DNA of 64,000 nucleotides from Tilletia caries (Eukaryota; Basidiomycota; Exobasidiomycetes; Tilletiales; Tilletiaceae), in contig JALUTQ010000007.1 of the NCBI GenBank assembly GCA_032718865.1, positions 1,240,001 through 1,304,000 of the forward strand. The letters are read 5' to 3'. Both the position numbers and the translations under genes were made by a program. Shown here piece by piece: positions 1-10,912 of this stretch (position 1 is the first letter of the stretch; each line of letters starts with the position of its first letter). The notes beneath the pieces were generated by a model. It had not been told where the DNA came from, searched no databases, and saw only the letters and a program-made list of their open reading frames with translations.

Positions 1-1454
1 CGGAGTACGGAGCTGACGTTTAAGCATTGTAGGAAATTCCCCGAAGTACGGAGCCGACCTCTGGGCTTTGCAGAATTTCCCCGGAGTACGGAGTAAATAC
101 CTGCGAAATGTGACGGAGTACGGAGCTGCCCCCGGAGTCGGGGGCGCTCCGGGACCTCCACATTTTTCTCATAAGGAAGGTATTTCCCCATAAATATGGA
201 TATTTTGAGGGCATTTTGGTGTCAATTCTCAAAATTCATTTTTAGAAATCTCATCTCGCAGTCTAAATCTGACCAAAACAGCTCTTCAAGCGCTCTCAGG
301 CTGTTCTCTCAAGCACAGCTGCTACAAGCTTGATCATCAGCATACAAATTTCTGAAATCATACCATATTTTGGGATTTGTGAGATCATCTCCCGGAGTAC
401 GGAGCTCCCCCGAATTATCCGGGCTCCGTAGCTTAAGGTTGTCCCCGGAGTAACGCGGAGGGCTCCGCCTCCGCACTTCCAAATTCCGCCGGAATTTTGA
501 CTTTTTGAGGCGAGCTCCGCCTCCGCAGACTAAGACAGAGCTGAAAAAACTCAGCTCCGCGTTCCGACGGAATTATACAAAAGTTGAAATCCCAGCTCCG
601 CGCTCCGCGTTTTTTCTGTGCGTTTTTCATAATGCTCCTCCGTGCTCCGTGTATGCGGAGCTCGGAATTCCGCGGAATTCCGTCGGAGCGCAGTGGTGGT
701 ATAATTTGCTCTCAGAATGACTCTAACACAATCAGAGCTATACATTCACCATCCGACATTGTTGCGGTATTGACTCCAGTGCTATTCTGAAGCTCTCAAC
801 GGATGATGATGCCTGTTTTATCTCCTGCGCGTGTCTCGGCGATGCCTATTTTTCTCGGAATTCCGCACATTTCCGCGGAACTTGGACGGAATTCCGGCGG
901 AGCGCACCCAAAAATAAGGTCACGTGACCCCTATTTTTCGACGATCACGTGACCTCACAGCTCCGACGGAATTCCGCGGAAATTCCGCCGGAATTTTTCG
1001 CACAATTTTTGACGACTCCGCGCTCCGTACTTTTTGACTAGTGGGCCCAGGATTGGGCTCCGCGCTCCGCGTAAATTCCGGCGGAGTCCTCCAGGCGGAC
1101 TCCGTGCTTTTTTAAGGTCAAAAATCTCTCAAAAGTGAGCTCCGCGCTCCGCCTCCGGCGGAGCCCTCCGTCGGAGGAGTACGGAGTCCGCAAAACCCCA
1201 GCTCCGCGTCAACTCCGGGGACAACCTTACCGTAGCTACGGAGTACGGAGTAGACTTTTTGAAACACTTCATAATTTGACGGAGCACGGAGTAAGTTTTC
1301 TCTTGTGCTCCTCATCGTGACGGAGTACGGAGTAAGATGCTGGGGTAACTCTGAAATGAGACGGAGCACGGAGCACCACAGAGAGTCAGCGGAGCGCCCC
1401 GGAGTATGGGCCCGGGAGTACGGAGCACTCCGGGGCGCTCCGGGCTCATCCTTA
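1..1454 (+). mobile_element. Family I MITE, copy A (left end outside window)
   Basis: Non-autonomous DNA transposon dense in GGAGTACGGAG / CTCCGTACTCC units. Bases 1-433 and 1238-1454 match two other copies in the window (40058-40827 inverted, 57168-57936 direct). The right terminal repeat reads GCTCATCCTTA, the reverse complement of the TAAGGATGAGC that starts the copy at 57168. The copy is split by a family II element at 434-1229. Its right end abuts a truncated pogo-type transposase, so it probably inserted into that gene. It contains no credible coding sequence: the small ORFs are translations of the repeat. The superfamily is inferred to be hAT-like from the TSD of the 40 kb copy. Confidence 0.8.
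434..1229. mobile_element. Family II MITE (hAT-like), 796 bp, nested in family I
   Basis: Terminal inverted repeats of at least 18 bp begin TAAGGTTGTCCCCGGAGT at 434 and end as the reverse complement at 1229. They are flanked by a perfect 8-bp TSD CCGTAGCT (426-433 and 1230-1237). The uninterrupted family I copies at 40 and 57.7 kb show the empty site with a single CCGTAGCT. An 8-bp TSD points to hAT (established family property). The body is rich in GGAATTCCG-type and CTCCGCGCTCCGC units and holds two CACGTG palindromes near 918-951. No transposase is encoded. A second copy enters the window at 63777. Confidence 0.88.
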
Positions 1455-1467
1455 CCTAAACCCCACC

Positions 1468-1986
1468 TCATCCAATGTCCATGTTCCAGACGTCGCTGGG
1501 GGTGATACCGTTCTCGTCGATGACCTTCTTGAGCTTGCAAAAGAAGGCAGAGCAGGTCGAGCGGTCGTGAATCATGCGCGTAAGCTCCTGCGCTTTCTGC
1601 TTGACGACCGCAAGCTCTGGGGGTCGGTAGAGAAAGTTTCGAACCCAGTTCTCCACAACAACGGGTGAATATCCGTGTGTACTGTGTGGCTCGCGAAGAA
1701 GCTGGTTGGCGGACGCCTCGATGAGGTTCGGGCGAGCTGACAGCTCCAGCTGGTCCAAAACGTCGATCCAGGACATGATTTCCGACTCCTGCGCGTTCGT
1801 CAGCTTGCGGTTGGTGCGGGCGCGCGTGGTCTCGCTCTCCTTGCCCTTGCAGCAACGCGTCAGGCGCTGCATATCGATGCCATATTTGCGAGCCAGAGCC
1901 AAAATGTTGACCTTGCCGACCGTACTGCACGCCTCCTCAAGTGCGCACTGGAGCTTCTCCTCGTCTTCGTGGTAGTTGGAAGGCAT
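1468..1986 (-). pseudogene. pogo/CENP-B-like transposase, N-terminal part only
   Basis: Reading from the ATG at 1986, the protein starts MPSNYHEDEEKLQCALEEAC. It contains a psq-type helix-turn-helix (ILALARKYGIDMQRLTR), then a CENP-B-like second DNA-binding domain (KLTNAQESEIMSWIDVLDQL ... GYSPVVVENWVRNFL), and reaches the start of the DDE domain (SDVWNMD). A reading DEVGFR follows in another frame after an apparent 7-bp insertion, where an aspartate-first DDE motif (MDE-x-GF) is expected. The sequence then stops at the terminal repeat of the MITE at 1454. The family normally has a further 200-300 residues with the second and third catalytic acids; these are absent. Pogo assignment is from motif recognition only. 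Confidence 0.75.
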
Positions 1987-2169
1987 GTTCAGAGAAACGG
2001 GGTTGATTGCAAGGAGTTGATGGAGGTACAGAACATAAAAGTTGAGCAGGAACGCGACGTGTTTGGAAATTATCGTTGAGCTTGCGGGCCTCTCGGCGGA
2101 GAGGGCTTTTTCGTGACAGCAAAAAATGGTGAACACCGTTCCACCACCATTGAGCCCGAGTATGTCTTC

Positions 2170-3261
2170 GTTTATCGCTGTCGGTTGCTGTTGCTGTGTT
2201 GGGTTGGTGGTGTTGATGCCTCCTCCTTCTCGTCCTCGGTCCTGAACTCCACCCGAGCCTCCTTGAAGTTGAACATGTCCCCGCCCGCCTCCACCACTTG
2301 TCTTACCTTGGCGCAAGCTCAAGACAAGCGGCAGATCATTATCCTCATCATCATCAGCATCGGAGCGGGGTTCGGGCTGCGCAGTACCAATCGAGGCCTC
2401 CGCGCCGGCATCGGCTCGGCCTCCTCGAGAACCCCCACGCCCGTTTTCGTCACTCGCCCTACCTCCGCGCGTGTCCGGGAGAAGCGGCAGATCATCGTCA
2501 TCATCATCGCCAGAAACGGAGCGAGGGAGGTGCGCATACGCGAAGGACGCCCTGTCGGAAAGCGGCGGAACTTCCACCCAAAACGAGCCGCCATGGTGCG
2601 AGACGGGATCCGTTCCCGGGCCCGACGCAGACGATGGCGTGAGGTTGTTGATGGTTTATTGAGACGCGAGCCAGTCGGGCATCCTTGTCGGTATCGTCGG
2701 CGTCGCAGCTGAAACTACAGGGCTTCCTGAACCACCGTCCATTTTCTCTGATTCTAAGAATGTCGATGCTGATGCGGCCCACTGGGCCAAGCGTGGGTAG
2801 GTGTGCGGCGTCGCGGTTGGCAATGTTGGCGGTGGAAGAGAAGAAGAGACTGCGGGAAATCAAGCTGCGTGAGATTTGGCTGCCAAAATGCTGGCCATGG
2901 CTCAGGTGGGAGGGTGAAGCTTACCATCGGTTTGAGACAAAGACGTCCCCAATGACAAGGGTGATGGACATCGAGCATTTTTCGGCCCCTTGGAGGACGA
3001 GGCGAGGTTTGAGTGCTGCTTGGAAGGGTAGGGCACGCTGGGCCTCGGACCGGGCATGCCATCGACGGATTCATGGCTGGCGGCGGACGAGAAGGTGGTC
3101 GGGCCTGGACCAGCAACAGGGGGCGTCGCCTGCCCAGGCTGTCATACGCTCATGTTGCAAGCCTGCTCGTCGGTAGGGAGAGCCGGGGAGGGAGGGCGTG
3201 ACGATCCCGGGGAGAGGATGAGCGTCGTACTTGTCGTCGTAGTCGGAAGCGGGGATGGCAT
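2170..3261 (-). pseudogene. Possible host-type gene: Ser/Pro-rich, acidic C-terminus, broken
   Basis: On the minus strand from an ATG at 3261 a Ser/Thr/Pro-rich frame runs to a GTAAGC donor near 2925, broken by TGA near 3149. A second block (about 2840-2315) continues with Ser/Ala-rich sequence, a TAA near 2661, then acidic stretches (SGDDDDDDLPLLPD; SDADDDEDNDLPLV), ending at a GTAAGA donor near 2312. A last piece reads DMFNFKEARVEFRTEDEKEE and terminates near 2175. I recognise no domain. Exon borders are inferred. It is the only stretch that does not look like a transposon, but the stops make it a likely pseudogene or a wrong model. Confidence 0.3.
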
Positions 3262-3516
3262 CTTGCATTGCTTGCTTTGATTGCTTTCTTGCTTGGTCGG
3301 AACCTGTTACCTGCGTGATGCAGGATGAGGCTGGCGGAGAGAAAGAGGACTAATAAGGGAAGGGTAGGATGTGGAGAAGACGGGGGAGTTGGAGCGTGAG
3401 CAAGAGGAGCTGTCAGCTGGACCGCGGACGAGCGGCCGAGAGGCCGAGATGAGGTTTGAGGATGTGCGCAGGCGTGCAGCTTGCATCCAGCCCCTTCTCA
3501 ATATATGTGAATGAGG

Positions 3517-3573
3517 GGAGGAGGAGGAGGAGGAGGAGGAGGAGGAGGAGGAGGAGGAGGAGGAGGAGGAGGA
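3517..3573 (+). repeat. (GGA)19 microsatellite
   Basis: About 19 uninterrupted GGA units, directly visible. It reads as poly-Arg on one strand and poly-Ser on the other, so overlapping ORFs here are not evidence of genes. Confidence 0.97.
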
Positions 3574-4354
3574 ACAAAGGTTTCGCCGCGGGGCACGTTC
3601 AAGCAACGCGACGCGCCGGAACACGATCCACTTCAAAAAATCATTCTTACTCTTCTATTGTGGGGGTTTGCATAGTACTGGCTGGGGAGAAAGAGAACGG
3701 AGATTATAACGGGAGCCGAGGGGCGAGGAGAAGGAAGGAAAGAGTCCTTCTGTCCATTCTTGACTTTTGGTTTTGTTTCGTTCAATCGATCGATTACGAC
3801 AGGGAGCGAGACCGATGCGCGGGGGTACAGCAGTCAGCAGAATCTCAAGAGTGAGGGGAGAAGGTCGCCGTGTCGTAGGCTGGGAAAGGTGTAGAGAGCA
3901 GTGGGAGCGAGTGGGGCTACGTTCGGAAATACCAGTCGCTCCGCCACTCTCTCATGCGCAGCTGCAATGTTAATGCTGACGATGTCTCTGCTCCCTACAG
4001 AAGATGGGCACCGATGAGCGACGGAAACTTTACTTCGAACCAGCCACGGATTTCGTCCTCCTGCGGTAAGCCTGTCATACTCCGAGCTGTGCCCTCCTCC
4101 ATTGATCTGCCTCTCTGCAACTCTGCTTCTTTGTCTCTCTGCAACTCTGCTTCTCTGTCTCTCTGCCTCTTTTCTTCTCTCTTTTCTTCTTTCTATTCTT
4201 CTCTTCCTCCCTCCGTATTGTCCCTAATCTTTGAAGGATCTCATACGTTCCCTCATCCCTTCCCTCTGACACGACTTTCGATGCTGATCCTTTTCTCCCC
4301 CTCCTCTCATTTATTCCTCATTCCAATTCCCGCCAGCTGTCTGTTGCCTGTGGC
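3574..4354. other. No gene recognised; pyrimidine-rich tract
   Basis: No conserved domain or spliceable frame was seen. Bases 4115-4215 are a TCTCTGCAACTCTGCTTCT-type pyrimidine repeat, with two near-identical 25-bp units around 4117-4160. Confidence 0.5.
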
Positions 4355-4606
4355 TGTGCTGGACGGCCACGTGGTCACACACGTGGGTCCAGTATCTTAT
4401 CTCGTTTCCCTTATCGCTCTCTTCCCTCTTCTCTCACGCACCTCTGCATAGCAACACCCTCCTCCACTTCTCTCCACTTTTCCCACGTCACACTTTTCCC
4501 TCGCTCTCATTGTCACCCTTCTCGAGCTCATCCCTTGTACTTAGTTCTCTCTCCCTTGTCATTCTACACACTCTTCACTCGCATAGTCACTTGCACTTCA
4601 CTTACT
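4355..4606 (+). mobile_element. LTR remnant related to the LTR of the 30-32.6 kb element
   Basis: Starts TGTGCTGGACGGCCACGTGG and shares with the LTRs at 30057 and 32365 (read on their minus strand) the CACACACGTGGGTCCAGTAT segment, the CATAGCAACACC segment and the CCACTTTTCCCACGTC core, through CCTTCTCGAG at about 4521. After that it diverges. A TGG follows at about 4606, a possible primer-binding-site start, but no second LTR or internal region is visible. Probably a solo or truncated LTR, oriented left to right. Confidence 0.6.
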
Positions 4607-4760
4607 GGTAGCCTCTTCAGACAGGTCCATCCAGTACAGTGGCCTCTCTCCCCCATTTTCCCCTTCATTGCGCCCACCTTTTAGCGTGTTGCTATTTGCT
4701 TCTCGACCCCGTCCGGTTGCAAACTCATTCTCTATCTGTATCTTATTAGTTATTACACAT

Positions 4761-5524
4761 TTATGCGTGCATTGATCCTTCTTGTCTTCGAGTCGGGATC
4801 GCTCCGATCGCCCATTCGACCGCGATCCGAACCCGAGACATCTCGAAGTTGAACTTGGTCTGTTCGAGCCCCTTGTGGGGGACGACGAGGTGACCCAGGG
4901 CCGCGTAGCCTTTGTCGCCGAAGAGCAGGAGATCCTTGTCGTTGGAAGCTTTGGAGTGTTGGTTGAGCCAAGGGTGTAGCTCGCTATCGTGCAGAACAAA
5001 CGAATCGTTCCTTCTCGCTGACGCCGGACTAAACACCCAAATCATACCGTCAGGGCTAATGACAATCTGATATTTGTAGCCATGATAGCGCTCGTGGCCG
5101 CTGTAGTATTCGCGTTGATCTCGAGACGGGCGCGCGGTCGGCCTGACAGTCCCATCTATGAAGCCCCCCAGATCTGGAAGCGGACAACCTCGGCATACAT
5201 TCGCAGCTGCTGCCTTAGCAGTCTCTCGTGCGCTTGGTTGATGTTCAGCAGATGCCCCCACGTGTTGTCTATTTCTGCTGTCGTTTCAGTACATAGTCGA
5301 AATAGGCCCCCTTCCTACCTTCCGAACACGCGAGCGAGAGTCGGCAGTCGTGCCCCGCCCAAGTAGGCGAGAAGCAGCAGCAGACCGATGTTCGAATCGA
5401 TAGTCTCTCTCTTCTTTGTCACGATCACATCAGGGAGGTGTAAACATGCATATATTTTGTTGAATTCGGACTGAGTGAGGCGGAAAAATGACTGAAAGTT
5501 GGAAAACGCGAGCAAATCTGACAA
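4761..5524 (-). pseudogene. PIF/Harbinger transposase (DDE_Tnp_4 type), broken
   Basis: Exon 1 (5524-about 5315) has the family's N-terminal region: FRLTQSEFNKIYACLHLP ... LLLLLAYLGGARLPTLARVFGR. A GTAGGA donor follows, and exon 2 resumes near 5261 with NTWGHLLNINQ. The catalytic part shows GGFIDGTVRP (first Asp), YYSGHERYHGYKYQ, RRNDSF (second Asp), LLFGDKGYAAL and VRIAVEWAIG (Glu), the expected Harbinger order. There is a one-base frameshift between MYAEVV and PLPDLGGFIDGT near 5190, and the C-terminal region after VEWAIG is missing. No nuclear-accessory (Myb-like) partner gene is seen nearby. Inactive by inspection. Confidence 0.8.
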
Positions 5525-8283
5525 CGACGGGCGTAGGGGCGAGGACGCGAGCGAGGAGCGAGGGGGATGCTAGACCGCATGCGCGACGAGGACGGTAACA
5601 AGCATACGCGTCTCCATTGTAACGGTAATTGAAATAGACTACATCACAAAGGCAAGGTAAATCTGGTCAGCTGCTGGTGGTGAAGATACACGCGATAGCG
5701 GCAACGGAGACGCGGTTGCAAGGAAGGACAGGCACGGGGACATGGGTATTGCTCACGATAGTAGCACAGCACACGTAATACGGGTGAGGGTCTGGATGCG
5801 GATGCTGAGCAACGGAAGTGAAAATCAGGCAAGGTGCGACGGGAGTCGGGACGGCAGCAGGCAGACCGACGCCGACGACGAGAGCAGGCACGGGCACGGG
5901 CAGGCAGGGGCAAAAGGAACGATGTCTATTACCTAGTTCAGAAAGGCAAAAGAAGATAGATCAGCAAGTGTCAGAGATGTGGGCGCAAGGAGAGCGACTC
6001 ACAGGTGTTAATGTTTGTGTGGATGCATGCGGTCGTGGCTCAGCTGCAACACAGAGCAAGACTTTTTCCTTTCTTCCTGATGATCGACATGATCTTCGTT
6101 GCGTGATTATTGATCTAGGTCAATTTATAGGATTGCGGGCCTTCTGACGCTGCTAAAGGTAAAATCGAAAGCGTCATGGCTAAATGAGGGGCGTCTAAAT
6201 TATGCCTTTTCTGCTCCCAGGGCATGTTGCTAAACACCCTTAATCTAAAGTGCGTATTGGGATAGTAGAGTCGAGTCCCAAACCTTGCCGACCTCCGGAA
6301 GCAAAAGTCGATTCTGTATCCGATGTTTGGGCTTTTTCAACACTGAAGGTCATTTTTCTTTTAATGATAAATTATCGAGCAAAACCCAAAACATTATTTC
6401 AAATGCGGTACCCGCACCCTGGGTGCGGTGAGAACAAGAAACAACAGACAAAAGAAAAATGCAAGTTGCTATGGGCGGCGTGAAGCTCAATGAGGCCCAA
6501 GCGCACACCCTGTGGTAAATCTTCCGTAGAATTTAACGGTCGCTAAGAGTCGCGACACTATACAACAGAAGCACTTTTAGTCAAACATCATTTTCTGGAG
6601 GAGCGCAACAACAATTTCGATTGAAGATGGACCGCCAGCGGCCGGAAACCGAGTCCGCTATCAGAACAACTGTGTTTATGGCAACAGCTTGATTTGGCTG
6701 GAATCCCAATTCAGATACAAATGCAAACCTGACGATTCCGACTGAATAACCCGCCGCCAGGTGAGGTACATCCTCCGAACGATATGTACACATCTGAAGC
6801 CTGCACCCATAACTTTTTTTGATCACTGATAGAAAACATATGTGACAGTTTAAGCGTTCAAGACCTCCTCCAAGCAACATGCTCTTCGACTTTGTGGTCT
6901 TTTCGAACTCATTGCCAAATCTATGTTCCAATCATGTATCAAATGTTTCTATACCTACTATTTTCCTTTCTCAAAAGTCGAACGTATCTCTTGTACTTCT
7001 TTGATGATAACCAGTCATCTTCCTCATTATGTGTTACAGGAAATTCTAAAGGCACAACAGGCAACAGTCTAAATCAAGATTATCACGACTCTATTTCACA
7101 TCAAAAAATCTTCGTTTCGGCGTCGGTATCCATTGCTTATCAGCACATGTCTGATTCCACCTCCTTTCCGAAGAAGCGGTTGGCTCGATCAACGCCTAGT
7201 GCCACTGAACAATCGAAGCCATAAGCGGCTTTTTTGATGTGGTCAAGGGCCATTTTGCTTGTGGCCGGTTGTACGTAGCTAAGTATGACGAGCCTCGATA
7301 CTTTTTATTCGTTCTTTAGTGCGTAATTGAGGAGAAGATTACAGTCTGAGCTGAATGATTTCTTCGGCAGGCCACCCACATGTGTACTTCGTTTCATCTC
7401 TCTAAATTCTAGGTCATTCTCCCTGATAAGGAGAAGGCTCGGCAACGAGGTCAAATTACTTCCAGTTTGTCAACGTCTGTAAGACTGTTGATTCCGAAGA
7501 GACCGATACTTTGATTGCAATTTCGACCAGCCAACGTATCCGTCCGGGCAGAGCTCGAAGTGGCGTGTTCACGTGACTGTCGTTTTCGGTTCTACTATGG
7601 GACGTCCAGGTCAACAGCTCTGAAAATTCCAAGCTTGCGTCACAAAGTCGATCAAATCCCACTATAACTTGGTCGAGTTAGACTCCACCTGCGCCAGTGC
7701 CAACTGCCGAAAATGATTAACGATGTTGCTCCTGTTATATTGAGTTCTTGAGCAATGACAACTATTGCTTCGGTGTCACCAGGCACCATACCCTCCTCTT
7801 CGATCTCAGCGTCTTGTGTAACTTCTATGTCAATATGCTTGGGAATTCCAGGACTCAAGACGCGCTGGCGACTCTCAAGAACTCTAGCACTGATATAATC
7901 ATGCCCACTCTCTTCTGCTTCTCTGCACATCTTTTTTGCACCTCTACTCGGGCTTCTTTTTCTCTTTTCCCGTAGTCTGGCAAGCTTTTGCAGTCAGTCT
8001 CTGGCTTTTGATTCTGGTAGGAGTAGTCACGCAGACAGATACTCTTTGATTAAAGCCGAAAAAATGGTATAACCGAGGTTTTAGCGCGGTTCCTTCGTGA
8101 TTCTCCGAAAAAATGGGACGAAGAAACAGAGGCGGTCTGAAGCTCCATTGATTTGATCCTCCTCCGAAAAAATTCCTTCATCCCTGTCTCTTGGCTCGTC
8201 GAATAGCAACAATAAGCTGGCAACGCCGGGACGCCCTGTGGCAACTTTTTTTCCTGTGTTCTATGTTCTGTCAACCTTCGTTC
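5525..8283. other. No gene recognised
   Basis: Several ORFs of 60-116 codons exist (for example 6581-6931 and 7652-7930, both minus), but none shows a domain I recognise and none extends through splice sites into neighbours. The minus-strand frame at 7652-7930 (HIDIEVTQDAEIEEEGMVPG) has coding-like composition and may be a fragment of an unknown gene. Base composition is more AT-rich than in the flanks. Confidence 0.4.
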
Positions 8284-8291
8284 ACTAGGAG

Positions 8292-8902
8292 GAAGGCTCG
8301 GCAAGCTACTAGAGTTACCAATTTTTTGCGAAATAGTATAGTCAACTTATAGTGAGAGGACACCTCGGCGGGAAATAGTATAGTCAAGTGAGATATAGCT
8401 ACTATTAAAACTAATAGTTACTATTTCAACCATGCGAAATTTTCGTTGGCCTCTTCACTGAATAGCCACTATAGTCACTTCCAGTAGCTACCTGTGACTA
8501 GTTCAGCACACAGTAAGATTGACATAGTCACTAAAGGTGGCTATCAGTTACTGGAGCTACTATATAGTAACTATCCAGCAGCTGTCTCAGCCAGCCCCTG
8601 TCCAACACAAAAAATTACACTTGGGTGAAATAGTCACTATATGTGGCTATGAGTAACTGAGATAGCGACTATATGTGACTAGGAGTAGCTGAACCTACTA
8701 CATAGTGACTATCTAGTGGCTATATCAGCCAAATGAGATTTTTTATAACTATTTCAACTATTAGTTACTCCGCGCCGATCTGAAAAAGTTATAGCTACTA
8801 TTTTTTAGACGGCCTCGCCGCCGAAAGTATAGTCAAGATATCACCAAAGTCATAACCATATCATTATCATCGTTACATAGTAAAAATACTTGCCGAGCCT
8901 TG
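8292..8902. mobile_element. hAT-type non-autonomous element (TAGTCACTA body), copy 1
   Basis: Ends are GAAGGCTCGGCAAG and, inverted, TTGCCGAGCCTTG. The flanking 8-bp TSD is ACTAGGAG (8284-8291) versus ACTAGGGG (8903-8910), one mismatch. The 611-bp body consists largely of short units such as TAGTCACTATA, GTAACTA and GTGACTA. It matches the copy at 34459-35071 almost throughout. No protein is encoded. Confidence 0.85.
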
Positions 8903-8951
8903 ACTAGGGGTAGTCACGAATACATAAATGTTACATTTGAGTCTTCGCTAG

Positions 8952-9027
8952 AGTCAAATTTCGTTGAGCGCAACAGAGGAAAGCTTCCAGAACTTCCGCC
9001 CGTGTGGGATCAGAAGAGCGGTAATAA
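8952..9027 (+). pseudogene. Fragment of the YR-element partner gene (third copy)
   Basis: Encodes NFVERNRGKLPELPPVWDQK, the C-terminal part of the plus-strand gene ending at 29583. Compared with the copies at 17380 and 29505, most base changes are synonymous (AGG/AGA, GGG/GGA, CTC/CTT) with one Lys-to-Glu change, which supports a once-translated sequence. Nothing else of the YR element is present here. Confidence 0.6.
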
Positions 9028-9029
9028 TG

Positions 9030-9356
9030 GGCACTACGGAATTTTACAGTGAGGTTTTACAGTACTGTAAATGCCATGCGGTAAAAGTCTTGGTCATGTT
9101 AGTGTAAAGGCGAATTTTACAGTGCCTCGGAGGCTTTTTACCGCACGAACGCCAACTGTTACAGTCAATGCCAATTCTTACAGCCATTGTAAAGGCTCCC
9201 GGCGGTAAAAGTCCTGCCCCGCTTGGTTGAATCGGAATTTTACAGTACATTCGCAACTTTTACCGCCGCTGTAAAGGGACCGATGCGGTAAAGGTCCCCA
9301 CAGCGGCTTCCGCAACCTCATTTTTACCGCACGACGAGTCTTTTACCGCACTATGA
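9030..9356. repeat. Tract of TTTTACAGT / GCGGTAAAAG units
   Basis: About 325 bp made almost entirely of interspersed TTTTACAG, ACTGTAAA and GCGGTAAAAGTC units in both orientations. It looks like another MITE body. I could not find convincing terminal repeats or a TSD, so the class is open. Confidence 0.55.
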
Positions 9357-9741
9357 GAAGACCACGTGGCGCTGTGAACAATGTCGCTGGCTCCGAAGCT
9401 GACCGCAACTCGGAATCTCAGTTGGCGCTCACCTTTTTGCTGGTTTATTCACCATTCCCCTCCAGAACTCGGTCACACTCTGACCAGACCATGTGAAAAG
9501 TGTTTTCCGCCGGACAGAATGTTCTTATGTACGCGCACTATCTCAACACCTGCAGCACTTTGACCTTCGCCGCTCAGAATCCCGCCCTTCGAACCTTAGA
9601 CAAATTTTTCCCTCTGCCTCCGCCTCCAGCTCTGACCTCCCGCCTCGCGGCTACCGCGCTACCAGCTACTTGTTAGCGCCTCCATCCTTTTCTTCTCTGT
9701 CTCTTTCCCTCTCCTAGCTAACGCAACGCGTTTTCTCTGTT

Positions 9742-10912
9742 TTGTTTTCTTCGCCTTGTTCGGACGCTGGTATCCCCAGCAGACGAGAGCCCGATAGGAA
9801 TTCTGACATTGAAACGAGCGATAGTAATACAGACAAAGCTAGTGAGAGACGGCGGACTGAGACAGCGAAGAAGAGTGAGCGCGAAGATGGAATCAGCGAA
9901 GACGATCAAGAATACGATCCTTAGTTTTCGGAACGCTACCCTTCTTTTCCCGACGGGAACATCAACAATCTTGACGATTGCCCCGGGCGACTGGGCGTTT
10001 CACAGCGACTGGTGTTTTCGATTTGATCGGGTCACAAAGATCGATCACACGAGGGTCGGAAGAGGCAGCGAGAATAGGCTAATCTGTCGTAGGGTGCTAA
10101 CGTGCGACAGGTGCGAAACCGTCCACCGAGCCCCTACCTCCAGCCGAAAGGCTGTCTTAACAGACTGGATCAGTGCAGGCTGTTCCGTTTGTAAAAAACT
10201 TGGGGAAGTCGGGGCTCTGCAGCACCAAAAGTGCAGTGCAGAGCTGCGGCTCACAGCATACCCTGAGAGTCACACTAGTCTGGAGTTCTATGAACACATT
10301 GGCAAGCATGACCACGAAAAAGCCCCCGTCAAAGGTCCGAGCTAGATGCATCAACGCTTAGATCGTTTTCGAATAGTTCATCGACCTGGCTTCTAAATTA
10401 ATTTACATAGAGGAACAATTGCGTAAGATAGTCTCTGAGAACCCCCACACGAAGGCCAAGAGTCTGAGTGTAGGGAGGGTGAAGAGTGGGTCGAAGGTGA
10501 CAAGGAAAATAACACCTGCTCGGCACATTGATGATGCTTTCCTTAACTTGGATCGCTTGTCATACTATCGCANNNNNNNNNNNNNNNNNNNNNNNNNNNN
10601 NNNNNNNNNNNNNNNNNNNNNNNNNNNNNNNNNNNNNNNNNNNNNNNNNNNNNNNNNNNNNNNNNNNNNGTGCGCTTGGGTAGATGGGTTCCAATCCTCT
10701 GGACCGCCCTCCGAAGCCAGAAAGAGGAGAACTTTGCGCAGCACTTTTAATATATGTTCGAGTTTCTGACCGCCAATGGTCTGAAACGGAAGGAGGTAGA
10801 GGATAATATGGCCTCTGTGGTGGATTTCTCATTGACCCAGCGGAACGGGTTCAAGAAGGCCTATGCTAGGTGGCGGGTTAGTTTCACTAGCCTGGCCGAC
10901 CTAATCAGTGGT
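9742..10912 (+). pseudogene. Transposase with GCM1/WRKY-like zinc finger, N-terminal half
   Basis: An acidic N-terminal frame (9742-9921) is followed after a TAG and a frame change by CDRCETVHRAP, CSVCKK, HQKCSAEL and EHIGKHDHEKAP. The Cys/His pattern ending in HxGxHxH is like the WRKY-GCM1 fingers often fused to MULE-type transposases (established). After an apparent intron (about 10346-10392) comes EEQLRKIVSENPHTKAKSLS and FLNLDRLSYYR. After the N gap, the frame VPILWTALRSQKEENFAQHF, then MFEFLTANGLKRKEVEDNMA and VVDFSLTQRNGFKKAYARW, resembles the first part of a DDE domain (VVDFS..QR.GF). A TAA interrupts it near 10750. Coding ends where a TATAGTATG-rich element begins at about 10913. Exact superfamily uncertain. 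Confidence 0.55.
10573..10669. other. Assembly gap (97 N)
   Basis: Run of N inside the zinc-finger transposase remnant; sequence unknown. Confidence 1.

Noticed and set aside
505..790. Small ORFs at both strands of the first kilobase
   Set aside because: They translate the repeated units of the family II MITE and have no independent support.
3456..3854. Arg-rich protein gene
   Set aside because: The ORF is opened by the (GGA)19 microsatellite.
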